Source of the DNA: Streptomyces sp. NBC_00457
GTDB lineage: Bacteria; Actinomycetota; Actinomycetes; Streptomycetales; Streptomycetaceae
Length of the DNA stretch: 64,000 nucleotides
Direction: 5' to 3'
Assembly: GCF_036014015.1 (NCBI RefSeq)
Contig: NZ_CP107905.1
Span: 5,022,001-5,086,000, forward strand
The notes beneath the pieces were generated by a model. It did no database searches. It worked only from the letters and a program-made list of their open reading frames with translations, and was not told the DNA's origin. This document shows, one piece after another, positions 50,725-59,757 of this stretch. A program made the translations under genes and the position numbers. Numbering within the stretch: the first letter of the stretch is position 1; each line of letters starts with the position of its first letter.

Positions 50725-51597
50725 ATGATCCTCGACCATCACGACGACCCCGTCCGCACAGGCCGTGCCACCGTCAACGGCACGAGCCTCCACTACCGCA
50801 CAGCCGGGTCCGGCCCGGCAGTGGTGCTCCTGCACGGCGTGCCGAAGACCAGCTACCACTGGCGGCACCTCGTCCCGAAGCTGACGCCGCACCACACCGT
50901 CGTAGCGCCCGACCTCCGTGGCCTCGGCGATTCCGCACGTCCCGCGGACGGCTACGACTCCGCCACGATGAGCGACGACATCGCCGAGCTGATGCACCAC
51001 CTCGGGCACGACACCTACAGCGTGATCGGCGAGGACTGGGGAGCGGTGATCGGCTACCAGCTCGCCGCCCGGCACCGCGATCACGTGGCCGCCCTGGTCT
51101 TCGCCGAGGCCCTGTTCCCCGGGTTCGGCTTCGAGGACCACACCGCCCTCACGCCCGACAACGTCGCGAGCGGCATGCACCTGTGGCACCTGGGCTTCTA
51201 CTTCCAGCCGGACGTGCCCGAGATGCTCATCGCCGGACACGAACGCGAGCTGATCACCTACATGATCAAAAACGAGCGCAGCCACCCGGACACCGCCACC
51301 CCCGACGCGATCGACGAGTACGTCCGCTGCTACTCCATGCCCGGCGGCATCCGCGCGATGCTGTCGATCTACCGGGCCATGCTCGTCGACGCCGAGCAGA
51401 ACCGGCAAGCAGCCCGGAAGAAGCTGGACATCCCCGTACTCGCCCTCGGCGGCTCCGCCTTCATCGGCGACCGCAACGAGTCCCAGCTGCGGCAGTTCGC
51501 CCACGACGTCACCGGCCACGTCTTCAACGCCGGACACGACCTCGCCGAAGAGGTACCCGACGAGATGGCCGACGTCGTACTGCCCTTCCTGCGATGA
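50725..51597 (+). CDS. Alpha/beta hydrolase, epoxide-hydrolase-like
   Basis: The 290-residue protein has the oxyanion loop VVLLHGVPKTSYHW and the nucleophile elbow GEDWG, where Asp104 replaces Ser. That marks the epoxide hydrolase/haloalkane dehalogenase branch. DLRGLGDSARP precedes it, and the C-terminal His sits in FNAGHDLAEEVP. Expected reaction: opening of an epoxide or removal of a halide through an aspartyl ester. Likely repressed by the adjacent TetR protein. It converges with the YciI-like gene, 4 bp apart. Confidence 0.85.
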   Translation: MILDHHDDPVRTGRATVNGTSLHYRTAGSGPAVVLLHGVPKTSYHWRHLVPKLTPHHTVVAPDLRGLGDSARPADGYDSATMSDDIAELMHHLGHDTYSVIGEDWGAVIGYQLAARHRDHVAALVFAEALFPGFGFEDHTALTPDNVASGMHLWHLGFYFQPDVPEMLIAGHERELITYMIKNERSHPDTATPDAIDEYVRCYSMPGGIRAMLSIYRAMLVDAEQNRQAARKKLDIPVLALGGSAFIGDRNESQLRQFAHDVTGHVFNAGHDLAEEVPDEMADVVLPFLR

Positions 51598-51601
51598 GCG
51601 T

Positions 51602-52150
51602 TCATCGCCGCCCACCGAACTCCCAGTCGTGCACCTCGACCGCGGCGTACCGTTCCGCCGTCAGGACGGCCCGTGCCGTGGCCGGGTCCGATGCCCTGAG
51701 CAGCACGGCCGTACCCAGCCAGGTGGCGCCGTCGTCGGAGAGCAGTGGCCCGTACGCGATCAGCTCGTCCCGGTCGGGCGGTAGGGCGACATCGGCGGCC
51801 GGCCCTGAGCCCAAGCCGAGCACCAGGTACCGATTGCCGTCGCTCGGGCCACCGGGGAAGTCCCACATGGTGCGCCCCAGCAGGTTGCGCCACCGGCGCA
51901 GCAGCACGTCCCGGTAAGCGCCGGCCTGATAGTTGGGCTCGTCGAAGGCGAACGCGCGGGCGGCGGCGGCATCCGGCAGGTCGACGATGTGCACGCTGCC
52001 TGTGGGCGTTTCGCCGTCGTCGGCGAAGGTCGGGCCGCGCGCGATCAGCTCCTTCGCGTACCGGTCCATGTACGACCAGTGCTCTTCCAGCAACGCGTGG
52101 CGCAGCGTGGCAGATCCGGGCCGGTCGCGGTGGTAGCAGAAGTACTCCAT
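51602..52150 (-). CDS. YciI-like protein with two copies of the fold
   Basis: Start ATG 52150 gives MEYFCYHRDRPGS, matching YciI openings; the frame extends to 52186. Residues 1-90 are a full YciI-like ferredoxin fold (EEHWSYMDRYAKELIARGPTFADDG, SVHIVDLPDAAAARAFAFDEPNYQAGAY). Residues 105-182 repeat its plan (RDELIAYGPLLSDDGATWLGTAVLL, ATARAVLTAERYAAVEVHDWEFGG). The conserved active His is seen in the first half (EEHW) only. Function unknown. Confidence 0.75.
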   Translation of the reverse strand: MEYFCYHRDRPGSATLRHALLEEHWSYMDRYAKELIARGPTFADDGETPTGSVHIVDLPDAAAARAFAFDEPNYQAGAYRDVLLRRWRNLLGRTMWDFPGGPSDGNRYLVLGLGSGPAADVALPPDRDELIAYGPLLSDDGATWLGTAVLLRASDPATARAVLTAERYAAVEVHDWEFGGRR

Positions 52151-52211
52151 GCCCCAGACCCTCCCCAACGTACGGCAGCAACTCAACAGACTTTCGCAGC
52201 GATCCGACAGC

Positions 52212-53129
52212 TCAGAAGCCCTCGTCGATCACCTTTTCCCGCATCAGCCCCTCCAACTCCTTGTCCGACAGCGGGTGGAGGGTGTCCAGGAGACGGCGCA
52301 GGCCGGGTGCGTCGAGGGACTTGCTGGAGACCTGGACCTCCGCGTCGCGGTGGCGGCGGGTGAGGGTGATGTCGCGGGTGCCGCCGGGGATGCCGTCGAT
52401 CACGCGCATATCGCCGTCCGTGTCCACCGTGCAGGTCGCGTCCTTCCCCAAGAACTCGGGGCACCGCGGTGTCGGCGTGAGTGGCCGGCGCACCGTGAGG
52501 GCCACATACCCGTCCTGCTGAACGGAGTGGTACTCAATGCTGAAGGAGGCAGGGCCGACCACGGCACGGGCTCCTCGCATGCCGGACGGCGTAGCGATCA
52601 CGTACAGCAGCTCCGGATGCTCCCGGTACCGCGCCACCTCCGCCGCGTGCCGACGCTGCTGCGCCTGCGCCGGGCCGACGAAGCCCCCATAGACCACGCC
52701 GGCCGCCAGCGCGGCCACCGCCCCCAGCCGCACCCACCGGCCGGGCACGAAGAAAGCCGCCACCACGGCGTACGGCACCCCCGTCAGCGCGACTCGCGTA
52801 CCGGCGCTCCCCAGGTCGACGTCCCCACCGTAGGCACCCACGCCCGCCAGGACGCCGAGCGTCCCGAGGGCGAAGACCAGGACCGCCCAGCCGAGCCGCC
52901 CGGGCGCGGAGTCGCACAGCGGCACCACAGTCCGGGCCGGTATGCCCGCCGTGGCCAGCAAGCCCACCGTCAGCGGTACAGCCAACAAGAAGAGCAGCAC
53001 AGTCGCACCGGACCCACCGCTCCAGCCCGTCACCACCACCCCGAAGCCGAGCACCGGCACCGCGGCCGCCATCGTCGCCCAGACCAGAAGGAGATGCAGA
53101 GCCGTCAGCGTCCCTCTGCCACGCGTCAT
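52212..53129 (-). CDS. Membrane protein with C-terminal extracytoplasmic domain
   Basis: The real start is ATG 53129 (MTRGRGTLTALH); the longer open frame upstream overlaps the divergent gene. The 305-residue protein has about five membrane helices in residues 10-160 (LLLVWATMAAAVPVLGFGV, VLLFLLAVPLTVGLLATAG, LGWAVLVFALGTLGVLAGV, GVPYAVVAAFFVPG, LGAVAALAAGVVYGGF). A soluble beta-rich domain follows, with a Cys pair (RCPEFLGKDATC). No known family recognised. Confidence 0.65.
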   Translation of the reverse strand: MTRGRGTLTALHLLLVWATMAAAVPVLGFGVVVTGWSGGSGATVLLFLLAVPLTVGLLATAGIPARTVVPLCDSAPGRLGWAVLVFALGTLGVLAGVGAYGGDVDLGSAGTRVALTGVPYAVVAAFFVPGRWVRLGAVAALAAGVVYGGFVGPAQAQQRRHAAEVARYREHPELLYVIATPSGMRGARAVVGPASFSIEYHSVQQDGYVALTVRRPLTPTPRCPEFLGKDATCTVDTDGDMRVIDGIPGGTRDITLTRRHRDAEVQVSSKSLDAPGLRRLLDTLHPLSDKELEGLMREKVIDEGF

Positions 53130-53264
53130 GCCCGAAGCGTGCCAGCCCGTGTCCCGGCGCACATGAGTACTCCTACTCAGCACGTCCGCCCCCCGCGGGG
53201 AGGAAGCGCTCCACCGACGCCACCCCCCAACCACCCCCGCCAACTCCCCTGAGATCCTTGCCCC

Positions 53265-54050
53265 GTGCCGAATCCCACCCCCGTCACCCCCGACGCTCCC
53301 GTCCCGATACCCGACCCCCTGCTCACCCAGCACTGGCTCGACCTCTGCTTCATCCACTGGGCCGTCGAACCGGACGTGGTGGCACCGCTGTTGCCGACAG
53401 GCACCGTGCCCGACACTTACGACGGGATGACGTACGTCGGGCTGGTCGCGTTCCGGATGGACAAGGTGGGGTGGCTGCGGCTGCCGGGGGTGCCGTACTT
53501 CGGGTCGTTCCCGGAGACGAACGTGCGGCTGTACTCGGTCGGCGCGGACGGCCGTCGTGGTGTGGTGTTCCGGTCGATGGACGCCTCGCGGCTGCTGCCG
53601 GTGGTGATGGGGCGCCTCGGCTTCCGGCTGCCGTATCTCTGGTCCCGGATGAGCGTGCGCACAGACACCAACACCGTCTCGTACGAGAGTGCCCGCCGCT
53701 GGCCCGGGCCGCGCGGCGCGTACAGCCGTATCGCCGTGCGGGCCGGTGAACGCATAGCAGAACCAACCGAGTTGGAGCACTTCCTCACCGCCCGCTGGGG
53801 CATGCACAACCAGTTCTCCGCGGGCGCCGCCTATCTGCCCAACGACCATCCGCGCTGGCCGCTCCACCGCGCCGAGCTGATCCACTGCCAGGAGGACCTG
53901 GTCGCCGCGGCCGGTCTGCCCGCCCCGGTCGGCGACCCGGTCAGCGTCCTCTACTCACCCGGCGTGCCCGTCCGGTTGGGACGGCCTCTCAGGAGTTCCA
54001 TGTCTCGTCGTACGGATCCCGCGGCTGAGCCACCGGTCGGGCCTCGCTGA
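53265..54050 (+). CDS. DUF2071 / YqjF-like protein
   Basis: The 261-residue protein begins with GTG 53265. It has the YqjF pattern: THHWLDL-like opening (LTQHWLDLCFIHWAVEPDVVAPLLP), DTYDGMTYVGLVAFRM, FPETNVRLYSVGADGRRGVVFRSMDASR and WGMHNQFS. The family has an acetoacetate-decarboxylase-like fold, and its function is unknown. The last 60 bp overlap the 3' end of the convergent TIGR03943 gene. Confidence 0.8.
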   Translation: MPNPTPVTPDAPVPIPDPLLTQHWLDLCFIHWAVEPDVVAPLLPTGTVPDTYDGMTYVGLVAFRMDKVGWLRLPGVPYFGSFPETNVRLYSVGADGRRGVVFRSMDASRLLPVVMGRLGFRLPYLWSRMSVRTDTNTVSYESARRWPGPRGAYSRIAVRAGERIAEPTELEHFLTARWGMHNQFSAGAAYLPNDHPRWPLHRAELIHCQEDLVAAAGLPAPVGDPVSVLYSPGVPVRLGRPLRSSMSRRTDPAAEPPVGPR

Positions 54051-54693
54051 CCTCGATGAACGGGATGGGGCCGTCGTTGACCGGGTCGTGGGTCCGGTGG
54101 TCGGTGTAGGTGCCGGTGACCTCCAGCCAGGTGTCCGGTTGCAGCACCGGCGGCATGTGTCCGGTCAGGCCGACCTTGACCGGCTGGGCGTCCGCGGCAC
54201 AGCAGTTGAGGGTCATGCGGACGAGGTAGGGCGTGCCGTCGCGGTCCAGTGCGAGGAAGCCGGTGATCTTCAGCTGGCGGTCGCGGAGGGAGCGGCCGTC
54301 GTCGTAGACCGCGCGGCCCGCGTAGTCGGCGAGGGCCAGGCGCAGGGGCCCGCTCTCCGGCAGCTTGGAGAATCCGTACGGCTCTTGCAGGGCCGTCCCC
54401 GTGCGTACGGCGCTGTACGAGCCGAGGGCCGGCGGCGCGACCAGGATCAGGGCGAGGACGGGGAGGGCGAGCAGCCAGGAGACGCGGGGTTCGGGATGCC
54501 CGGCGTGTCCGTCGGACCTGCGCCGCTCGTACCAGACCGTCGCCAGCGCCGCCGCGATCAGCACCGCGCCGGACAGCAGCACCAGCGGGCGCAGGCCTGC
54601 TTTGACGTACCGCAGATACAGATCGGTCAGGCCCGCGTGCAGCAGGCTCGCGCCGAGCAGGAAGAGTACGGCCGCCTGAGCTTGCCGGTTCAC
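53989..54693 (-). CDS. TIGR03943-type permease partner protein
   Basis: GTG 54693 overlaps the permease stop by 4 bp (GTGA), so the two are translated together; the longer frame is a shadow of the permease. The 234-residue protein has two N-terminal membrane segments (AAVLFLLGASLLHAGL, RPLVLLSGAVLIAAALATV), a third (SWLLALPVLALILVAPPAL) and a soluble domain with the CC pair MTLNCCAADAQPVKVG. TIGR03943 proteins accompany ArsP-like permeases and have a conserved Cys-rich region that may bind metal. Confidence 0.85.
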   Translation of the reverse strand: MNRQAQAAVLFLLGASLLHAGLTDLYLRYVKAGLRPLVLLSGAVLIAAALATVWYERRRSDGHAGHPEPRVSWLLALPVLALILVAPPALGSYSAVRTGTALQEPYGFSKLPESGPLRLALADYAGRAVYDDGRSLRDRQLKITGFLALDRDGTPYLVRMTLNCCAADAQPVKVGLTGHMPPVLQPDTWLEVTGTYTDHRTHDPVNDGPIPFIEVSEARPVAQPRDPYDETWNS

Positions 54694-55697
54694 AGGAGCA
54701 CCGCCCCGGTCAGCACCGACACCAGTACCGCCAGCACGAAGGTCGCGGGCGCGAAGCGCAGGGCGAAGTCGCGGCCGAAGGTGCCCGCCTGCATCGCGAA
54801 CAGCTTCAGGTCGACCATCGGCCCGACCACCAGGAACGCCAGCCGGGCCGTGAGCGAGAACTGCGTCAGCGAGGCCGCCACGAACGCGTCCGCCTCCGAG
54901 CAGATCGACAGCAGGACGGCGAGTGCGGCGAGGGCCAGCACGGCGATCACCGGGTTGTCGGCCGCCGCGCGCAGCCAGGTCTCCGGCACCACCGCCTTCA
55001 GCGTTGCGGCGGCCATCGCGCCGAGGACCAGGAAACCCCCGGCGTGCATGACGTCGTGCCGAACTGACCCCCAGAACGCCGCGCCCTTGCTCTGACCGTC
55101 GTACGACGAACGGGCCGGCGGGCGCAGCCAGTCGGCGCGGCCGAGCCGCAGCCACAACCAGCCCATCGCGCACGCCACCAGCAGGCTCGCGACGAAACGG
55201 GCGAGGACCATCTCGGGGTTGCCGGGGAAGGCCACGGCCGTCGCGGTCAGGACGATCGGGTTGATCGCCGGGGCGGAGAGCAGGAACGCCAGCGCCGCGG
55301 CCGGAGTCACCCCCCGGCGCACGAGTGCGCCCGCGACCGGCACCGACGCGCACTCGCACCCCGGCAGCACCGCCCCCGCCGCTCCGGCCACCGGCACGGC
55401 CAGCGCGGGGCGCTTCGGCAGGGCGCGGGCGAAGAACGACGGCGGCACGAACACCGCGATCGCCGCGGACAGCAGTACGCCGAGCACGAGAAACGGCAGG
55501 GCCTGTACGACGACGGCGACGAACACCGTCATCCAGCTCTGCATCACCGGTACGGCCAGCATCCGCCGGATGGGGCCCTGTGCGAGTACGGCGAGGACCA
55601 GCACCATGGTCAGGACGAGGGGGGAGTTGAGGTGCCTGCCCTGTGGTTCCTCCGGGGTTTCCACGGGCGTGGCCGGGGGTGGCTTGGTGATGGCCAC
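54690..55697 (-). CDS. ArsP-type (DUF318) permease
   Basis: GTG 55697 is chosen because GGAGG lies 10 nt upstream. The 335-residue protein has about eight membrane helices. The family signature is VLPGCECASVPVAGALVRRG, with two Cys, followed by AAALAFLLSAPAINPIVL and later SICSEADAFVAASL. PF03773 permeases include ArsP exporters of organoarsenicals; the Cys motif is likely the metalloid-binding site. With the TIGR03943 partner it forms a metal or metalloid transport pair. Divergent from the TrkA-type gene. Confidence 0.85.
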   Translation of the reverse strand: MAITKPPPATPVETPEEPQGRHLNSPLVLTMVLVLAVLAQGPIRRMLAVPVMQSWMTVFVAVVVQALPFLVLGVLLSAAIAVFVPPSFFARALPKRPALAVPVAGAAGAVLPGCECASVPVAGALVRRGVTPAAALAFLLSAPAINPIVLTATAVAFPGNPEMVLARFVASLLVACAMGWLWLRLGRADWLRPPARSSYDGQSKGAAFWGSVRHDVMHAGGFLVLGAMAAATLKAVVPETWLRAAADNPVIAVLALAALAVLLSICSEADAFVAASLTQFSLTARLAFLVVGPMVDLKLFAMQAGTFGRDFALRFAPATFVLAVLVSVLTGAVLL

Positions 55698-55740
55698 GGG
55701 TGGGGTACCTCCGCGGTTCGTTGGGTGCGGGGCTGTGGGG

Positions 55741-55780
55741 GCTGGTCGCGCAGTTCCCCGCGCCCCTGACGGGGCGCTGA
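55741..55780. repeat. Streptomyces intergenic hairpin repeat, copy A
   Basis: GGTCGCGCAGTTCCCCGCGCCCC followed by GACGGGGCGC, a hairpin of GCGCCCC/GGGGCGC. Related copies are at 57851-57888 and 60112-60176. It lies in the 170-bp divergent gap between the permease and TrkA-type genes, near the permease ribosome site. Confidence 0.75.
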
Positions 55781-55867
55781 TCTCCTCCCCTCTCATACGG
55801 CCTAACCGTGCCATGCGTTCAACCCGTTGTTGGAACCACGCGTCTCGGTGAGGCAGTCTGTCCCCTC

Positions 55868-57793
55868 GTGGGCAGCAGCGTTCCGAATCAGGGTCAGCCG
55901 GGCGGTACGTCGTCGGCGCACATGGTGGTGTGCGGTGACGACGGTCTCGCGCACCGGCTCGCCGCCGAGCTGCGGGGGGTGTACGGCGAGCAGGTCACCC
56001 TTGTCGTGCCGCCCTCGGTGACCACGGCGCGGCCACCGGTGGTCGGGCGGGCGCGGGCGGTCTCGGTGGCGCTGCTGGACCGGTGGGTCAGCCGGGCCAA
56101 TGGGGAGCCCGCGGGGAACGGGCGGGTCGTGGAGGCGCCCGAGATCACCGAGGCCGTGCTGGCCGACGCCGGTGTGGACCGGGCGGCCGCGCTGGCGCTC
56201 GTGTACGACGACGACGAGACCAACATCCGCGCCGCCCTCACCGCCCGCCGGATCAACCCCCGGCTGCGGCTCGTCCTGCGGCTCTACAACCGGCGGCTGG
56301 GGCAGCACATCGAGGAACTCCTCGACCAGGCGGCCGCGTTGGCGACCGGGATCGACGACATCGGCGCCGACGCGTCCACAACTGTGCTGTCCGACGCCGA
56401 CACGGCCGCACCGGCGCTGGCCGCCACCGCGCTCGCCGGGACCAGCAAGGTCGTACAGACGGACGGGCTGCTGCTGCGGGCGGTCGAGCGGCAGCCGTGG
56501 CGGGGCCGGATCCCCGATCCGGGGCTGGCCACGCTGGCCCTGCTGTCGCCCACGAACAGCGACTCGGCGGACACCGACGAGCAAGGACCGCAGCTCCTGC
56601 CCGACGACGCCGCGGTACGGGCAGCCACCGGGCGCGGGGCGGTCGTCCTGGAACAGGTGTCGTACTCGGGTCCTTCGCTGCCGGCCGGGCGCGCGGTCGG
56701 CGTCGCACCAGCCTTCGCGTCGCTGTTCTCGCGGCGGTTGCGGTGGTCCCTGGCGGGCCTGGTCGGGTGTGTGCTGGCGCTCGCGGTCGCGCTGACGGTG
56801 GTCACCGGGGACCATCCGCTGTACGCGACGTACGAGACCCTGCTCGATCTCTTCGCCATCAACGAGCCCGCCCTCCACCAGTCCGTCGGCCGCCAGATCC
56901 TCCAACTCCTCTCCGGGCTGCTCGGGTTGCTGCTCCTGCCGGTGCTGCTGGCCGCCGTGCTGGAGGCGCTCGGCACCTTCCGCAGCGCCTCCGCCCTGCG
57001 CAAGCCGTCGCGCGGGCTCGGCGGGCACGTCGTCCTGCTCGGCCTCGGCAAGATCGGCACCCGCGTGCTGACCCGGCTGCACGAGCTGAACATCCCGGTG
57101 GTGTGCGTCGAGGCCGACCCGGAAGCGCGCGGCGTCGCGACCGCGCGACGGCTGCGGGTGCCGGTGATCCTCGGGGACGTCACCCAGGAAGGCGTCCTGG
57201 AGGCCGCCAAGATCCACCGCGCGAACGCGCTCCTCGCGGTGACCAGCGCGGACACGACCAATCTGGAGGCCGCGCTGTACGCCCGTTCCGTACGGCCCGA
57301 CCTGCGCGTCGTCCTGCGCCTGTACGACGACGACTTCGCGACCGCCGTCTACCGCACCCTGCGCGCCGCCCACCCGGGCGCCTCCACCCGCAGCCGCAGC
57401 GTGACGCATCTGGCCGCGCCCTCCTTCGCCGGCGCGATGATGGGCCGCCAGATCCTCGGCGCCATCCCGGTCGAGCGGCGCGTGCTGCTGTTCGCCGCCG
57501 TCGACGTGGCCGGGCATCCGCGGCTGGAGGGCAAGACGGTCGCCGAGGCGTTCCGGCCGGGGGCGTGGCGGGTGCTGGCCCTGGACACGGCCACCCCCGA
57601 CGAACGCCAGCCCGATCTCGCCCTCCCGCCGTCGCCGGACAACGACGACGGGGACGTACGGCCGTCAGGGCTCGTGTGGGACCTGCACGAGGGGTATGTG
57701 CTCCAGGCCGGGGACCGAGTGGTGCTGGCGGCGACTCGCAGGGGGCTGGCGGAGCTGTTGGGACGGAGGCGGCGGGAGGCGGCGGGGACGTAG
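55868..57793 (+). CDS. Dual RCK (TrkA-N) potassium-channel-type protein
   Basis: GTG 55868 is the likely start; the frame opens at 55808. The N-terminal TrkA-N-like domain (AHMVVCGDDGLAHRLAAELR) has a degenerate dinucleotide motif. Two membrane helices occupy about residues 300-370 (WSLAGLVGCVLALAVALTVV, ILQLLSGLLGLLLLPVLLAAV) with no obvious selectivity filter TVGYG between them. A second, canonical RCK domain follows (VVLLGLGKIGTRVLTRL, VVCVEADPEA). TrkA-C-like sequence closes the protein. It probably regulates or forms a cation pathway sensing NAD(H). Confidence 0.8.
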   Translation: MGSSVPNQGQPGGTSSAHMVVCGDDGLAHRLAAELRGVYGEQVTLVVPPSVTTARPPVVGRARAVSVALLDRWVSRANGEPAGNGRVVEAPEITEAVLADAGVDRAAALALVYDDDETNIRAALTARRINPRLRLVLRLYNRRLGQHIEELLDQAAALATGIDDIGADASTTVLSDADTAAPALAATALAGTSKVVQTDGLLLRAVERQPWRGRIPDPGLATLALLSPTNSDSADTDEQGPQLLPDDAAVRAATGRGAVVLEQVSYSGPSLPAGRAVGVAPAFASLFSRRLRWSLAGLVGCVLALAVALTVVTGDHPLYATYETLLDLFAINEPALHQSVGRQILQLLSGLLGLLLLPVLLAAVLEALGTFRSASALRKPSRGLGGHVVLLGLGKIGTRVLTRLHELNIPVVCVEADPEARGVATARRLRVPVILGDVTQEGVLEAAKIHRANALLAVTSADTTNLEAALYARSVRPDLRVVLRLYDDDFATAVYRTLRAAHPGASTRSRSVTHLAAPSFAGAMMGRQILGAIPVERRVLLFAAVDVAGHPRLEGKTVAEAFRPGAWRVLALDTATPDERQPDLALPPSPDNDDGDVRPSGLVWDLHEGYVLQAGDRVVLAATRRGLAELLGRRRREAAGT

Positions 57794-57824
57794 CGCTCCG
57801 CGGGAGCGCTCCGCGGGAGGTGCC

Positions 57825-58148
57825 TTACTTACTCTGCGGGCCGGTGGGGGCTTGTCGCGCAGTTCCCCGCGCCCCTTCGGGGCGCTGAGCCAGCAGCCGG
57901 TCCAACTGCTTCCCCGCCTCCTCGTATCCGGCGTCGGAGATCCGTTGCAGCTCGCGCAGGTCGCCGGTTTCGGCCGCGCGTCGAGTCAGCAGGAAACCGG
58001 CGCGCATGGATCCCTCGTCCAGCAGCTCGCTCAGTTCGCTGAGGGCGCCCGCTTCGTCGGCGAGGTCGGCCAGCAGGTCCAGAGCTGTCTCGTTGCCCTC
58101 GTCGGCCAGTGCGCGCAGGGTCTCCCGATCGATGTTCGTTTTCGCCAT
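57825..58148 (-). CDS. Small helical protein ending in the intergenic repeat
   Basis: ATG 58148 starts a 107-residue helical protein (MAKTNIDRETLRALADEGNE, LLADLADEAGALSELSELLDEG). It looks like an ankyrin/SEL1-type helical repeat protein. The last 17 residues (PEGARGTARQAPTG) are encoded by copy B of the Streptomyces intergenic repeat, so the stop has been moved into the repeat. Divergent from the MerR gene. Function unknown. Confidence 0.7.
   Translation of the reverse strand: MAKTNIDRETLRALADEGNETALDLLADLADEAGALSELSELLDEGSMRAGFLLTRRAAETGDLRELQRISDAGYEEAGKQLDRLLAQRPEGARGTARQAPTGPQSK
57851..57888. repeat. Streptomyces intergenic hairpin repeat, copy B
   Basis: CTTGTCGCGCAGTTCCCCGCGCCCCTTCGGGGCGCTGA. 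It is nearly identical to copy A and forms the same GCGCCCC/GGGGCGC stem. It overlaps the 3' end of the small helical protein gene, so it serves both as coding sequence and as a probable terminator between convergent genes. Direct repeats of CGCTCCGCGGGAG flank it at 57794-57819. Confidence 0.75.
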
Positions 58149-58202
58149 GGCGCCATGGTGCGACCCTGCCCCAGGGGAAACGTCAAGTGGGACGATGGCC
58201 GA

Positions 58203-58934
58203 GTGATCACCATCGGGCAGCTGGCCACGTACATCGGAGTGTCGACCAAGACCATTCGCGTGTACCACGACAAGGGCCTGCTCCCGGAGCCCGACCGCGA
58301 TGCGTCGGGCTACCGGCGGTACAGCGCGAACGACGCCATCGAGCTGATCAAAATCCGCACCCTCGCCGAAGCCGGTGTTCCTCTGGCCCGTATCCGGGAC
58401 CTGAGATCCGCGGCCGACGAGGAGTTCCGGCAGGAGCTGCGCGAGATCGACGACCAGCTCACCGTCCGCATCCGTGGTCTGCGGGCGACGCAGCGGCGCC
58501 TGCGCCGGCTCGCCGACGGGGATCTGGCACCGCTGCCCACCGAGGTCGGTGACCATCTGGAGCACCTGGCCGGCTGGGGGTTCACCCCTCGCTGGGTGGA
58601 CCTCCAACGCGACCTGTGGATCCTCGTGTTCGCCACCCACCCGGACCACGCGCTCACCCTGTTCCGCGACCAGGCCGACATCCTGGCCGACCCGGCGCTA
58701 CGGCAGCTCTTCCTCGACTACGACCACGCCCACGACCTCGCTCCCGACGATCCCCGCATCGGCACCCTCGCCCACCGCATCGTCGAGGCGACCCGGCACC
58801 GCTACGGACCTGACGAACGCCCCGAGCTGGACGCGCCCTCTGACATCCCCGCCCTCATCCAGGCCACCGTCAACGCCTCGTCCCCGGCATGGCAGCGACT
58901 CGACACGCTGATTCGCGCGCGACTGGACGCTTGA
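58203..58934 (+). CDS. MerR-family regulator
   Basis: GTG 58203 starts the 243-residue protein with a typical MerR head: ITIGQLATYIGVSTKTIRVYHDKGLLPEPDRDASGYRRY. The DNA-binding domain is followed by a dimerising helix (LREIDDQLTVRIRGLRATQRRLRRL). A longer C-terminal domain of about 130 residues (LEHLAGWGFTPRWVDLQRDLWILVFA) with no metal-binding Cys suggests an organic effector. Its target may be the divergent small gene or itself. Confidence 0.85.
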   Translation: MITIGQLATYIGVSTKTIRVYHDKGLLPEPDRDASGYRRYSANDAIELIKIRTLAEAGVPLARIRDLRSAADEEFRQELREIDDQLTVRIRGLRATQRRLRRLADGDLAPLPTEVGDHLEHLAGWGFTPRWVDLQRDLWILVFATHPDHALTLFRDQADILADPALRQLFLDYDHAHDLAPDDPRIGTLAHRIVEATRHRYGPDERPELDAPSDIPALIQATVNASSPAWQRLDTLIRARLDA

Positions 58935-58958
58935 GCCTGCTCGAAAAGCATCAAGAGC

Positions 58959-59606
58959 TCAGCGACCGCCCCGCCTGCGCAGCAGCCACTGCGTGAACGT
59001 CCGGCGCGGGGGCCGCACCACGACGCGGCCGTGCGCCTTCTGGCCGACCAGCTCAACTCGCAGGGTGACCGGCGTATCGGGATCGGTCGGAGTCCGGCGG
59101 TGCTTGAGTTTGCAGTGCACCAGTTGCAGAGCGTCGGTGTCGATCTCGATGCCCGGCCGCGTGATCAGCCTCAGGGTCTTGCCCGCCATCGCCACGTCGA
59201 CCTGCAGGGTGTCGTGCGTGATCACCGCGTCGGTGAAGTCGAGCGTCACGTCGCAGTACGTCACGGCGAGTTCCAGCCTGCGCGGTACCACCCAGCGGCC
59301 CACGCGCTCGATCGTGCCGCTGAAGACCTGTTCGATCCGGACTACGTCCTTGACGTCTGCGACGGTCGAGCCTGTCGTGGCCGATACGGGCGGCAGGTCA
59401 GCGGTGAGGGCGGCCAGTTCGCTCAAAGTCCGTGCCGAGAGGGCGGCTTCCAGGCGCTCGTCCAACTCGTCCGCGCTCAGCAGGCCTTCCCCCGCCGCGA
59501 TACGCAGCACATCCACGACTCGATCCCGGTCCGCATGCGAGGCGCGCAGCTCGGGCGACGAGCCGGGGCCGGAGTGCTTCCCGGTGGGCGATATCTCTCC
59601 CGACAT
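58959..59606 (-). CDS. DUF1707 domain protein
   Basis: ATG 59606 starts a 215-residue protein. The DUF1707 module lies at residues 20-75: RASHADRDRVVDVLRIAAGEGLLSADELDERLEAALSARTLSELAALTADLP. A cell-wall-active-type beta domain follows (LELAVTYCDVTLDFTDAVI, LRLITRPGIEIDTD). It is expected to be cytoplasmic or membrane-associated. Convergent with the MerR gene, 24 bp apart. Confidence 0.85.
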   Translation of the reverse strand: MSGEISPTGKHSGPGSSPELRASHADRDRVVDVLRIAAGEGLLSADELDERLEAALSARTLSELAALTADLPPVSATTGSTVADVKDVVRIEQVFSGTIERVGRWVVPRRLELAVTYCDVTLDFTDAVITHDTLQVDVAMAGKTLRLITRPGIEIDTDALQLVHCKLKHRRTPTDPDTPVTLRVELVGQKAHGRVVVRPPRRTFTQWLLRRRGGR

Positions 59607-59757
59607 GCTTCCGTCCTGGTCCTGTCGAACGTCTCCGCGCGACGCGGGCAGCGGCAGCGGCGCGATTGGAAGGCCAACGCTATATCGCGACATGGCGGAG
59701 GGACGAGACGTGGAACGGGGGTATCGGTTCCGGTGGGTGTCGGGTGACACTGGCCGC

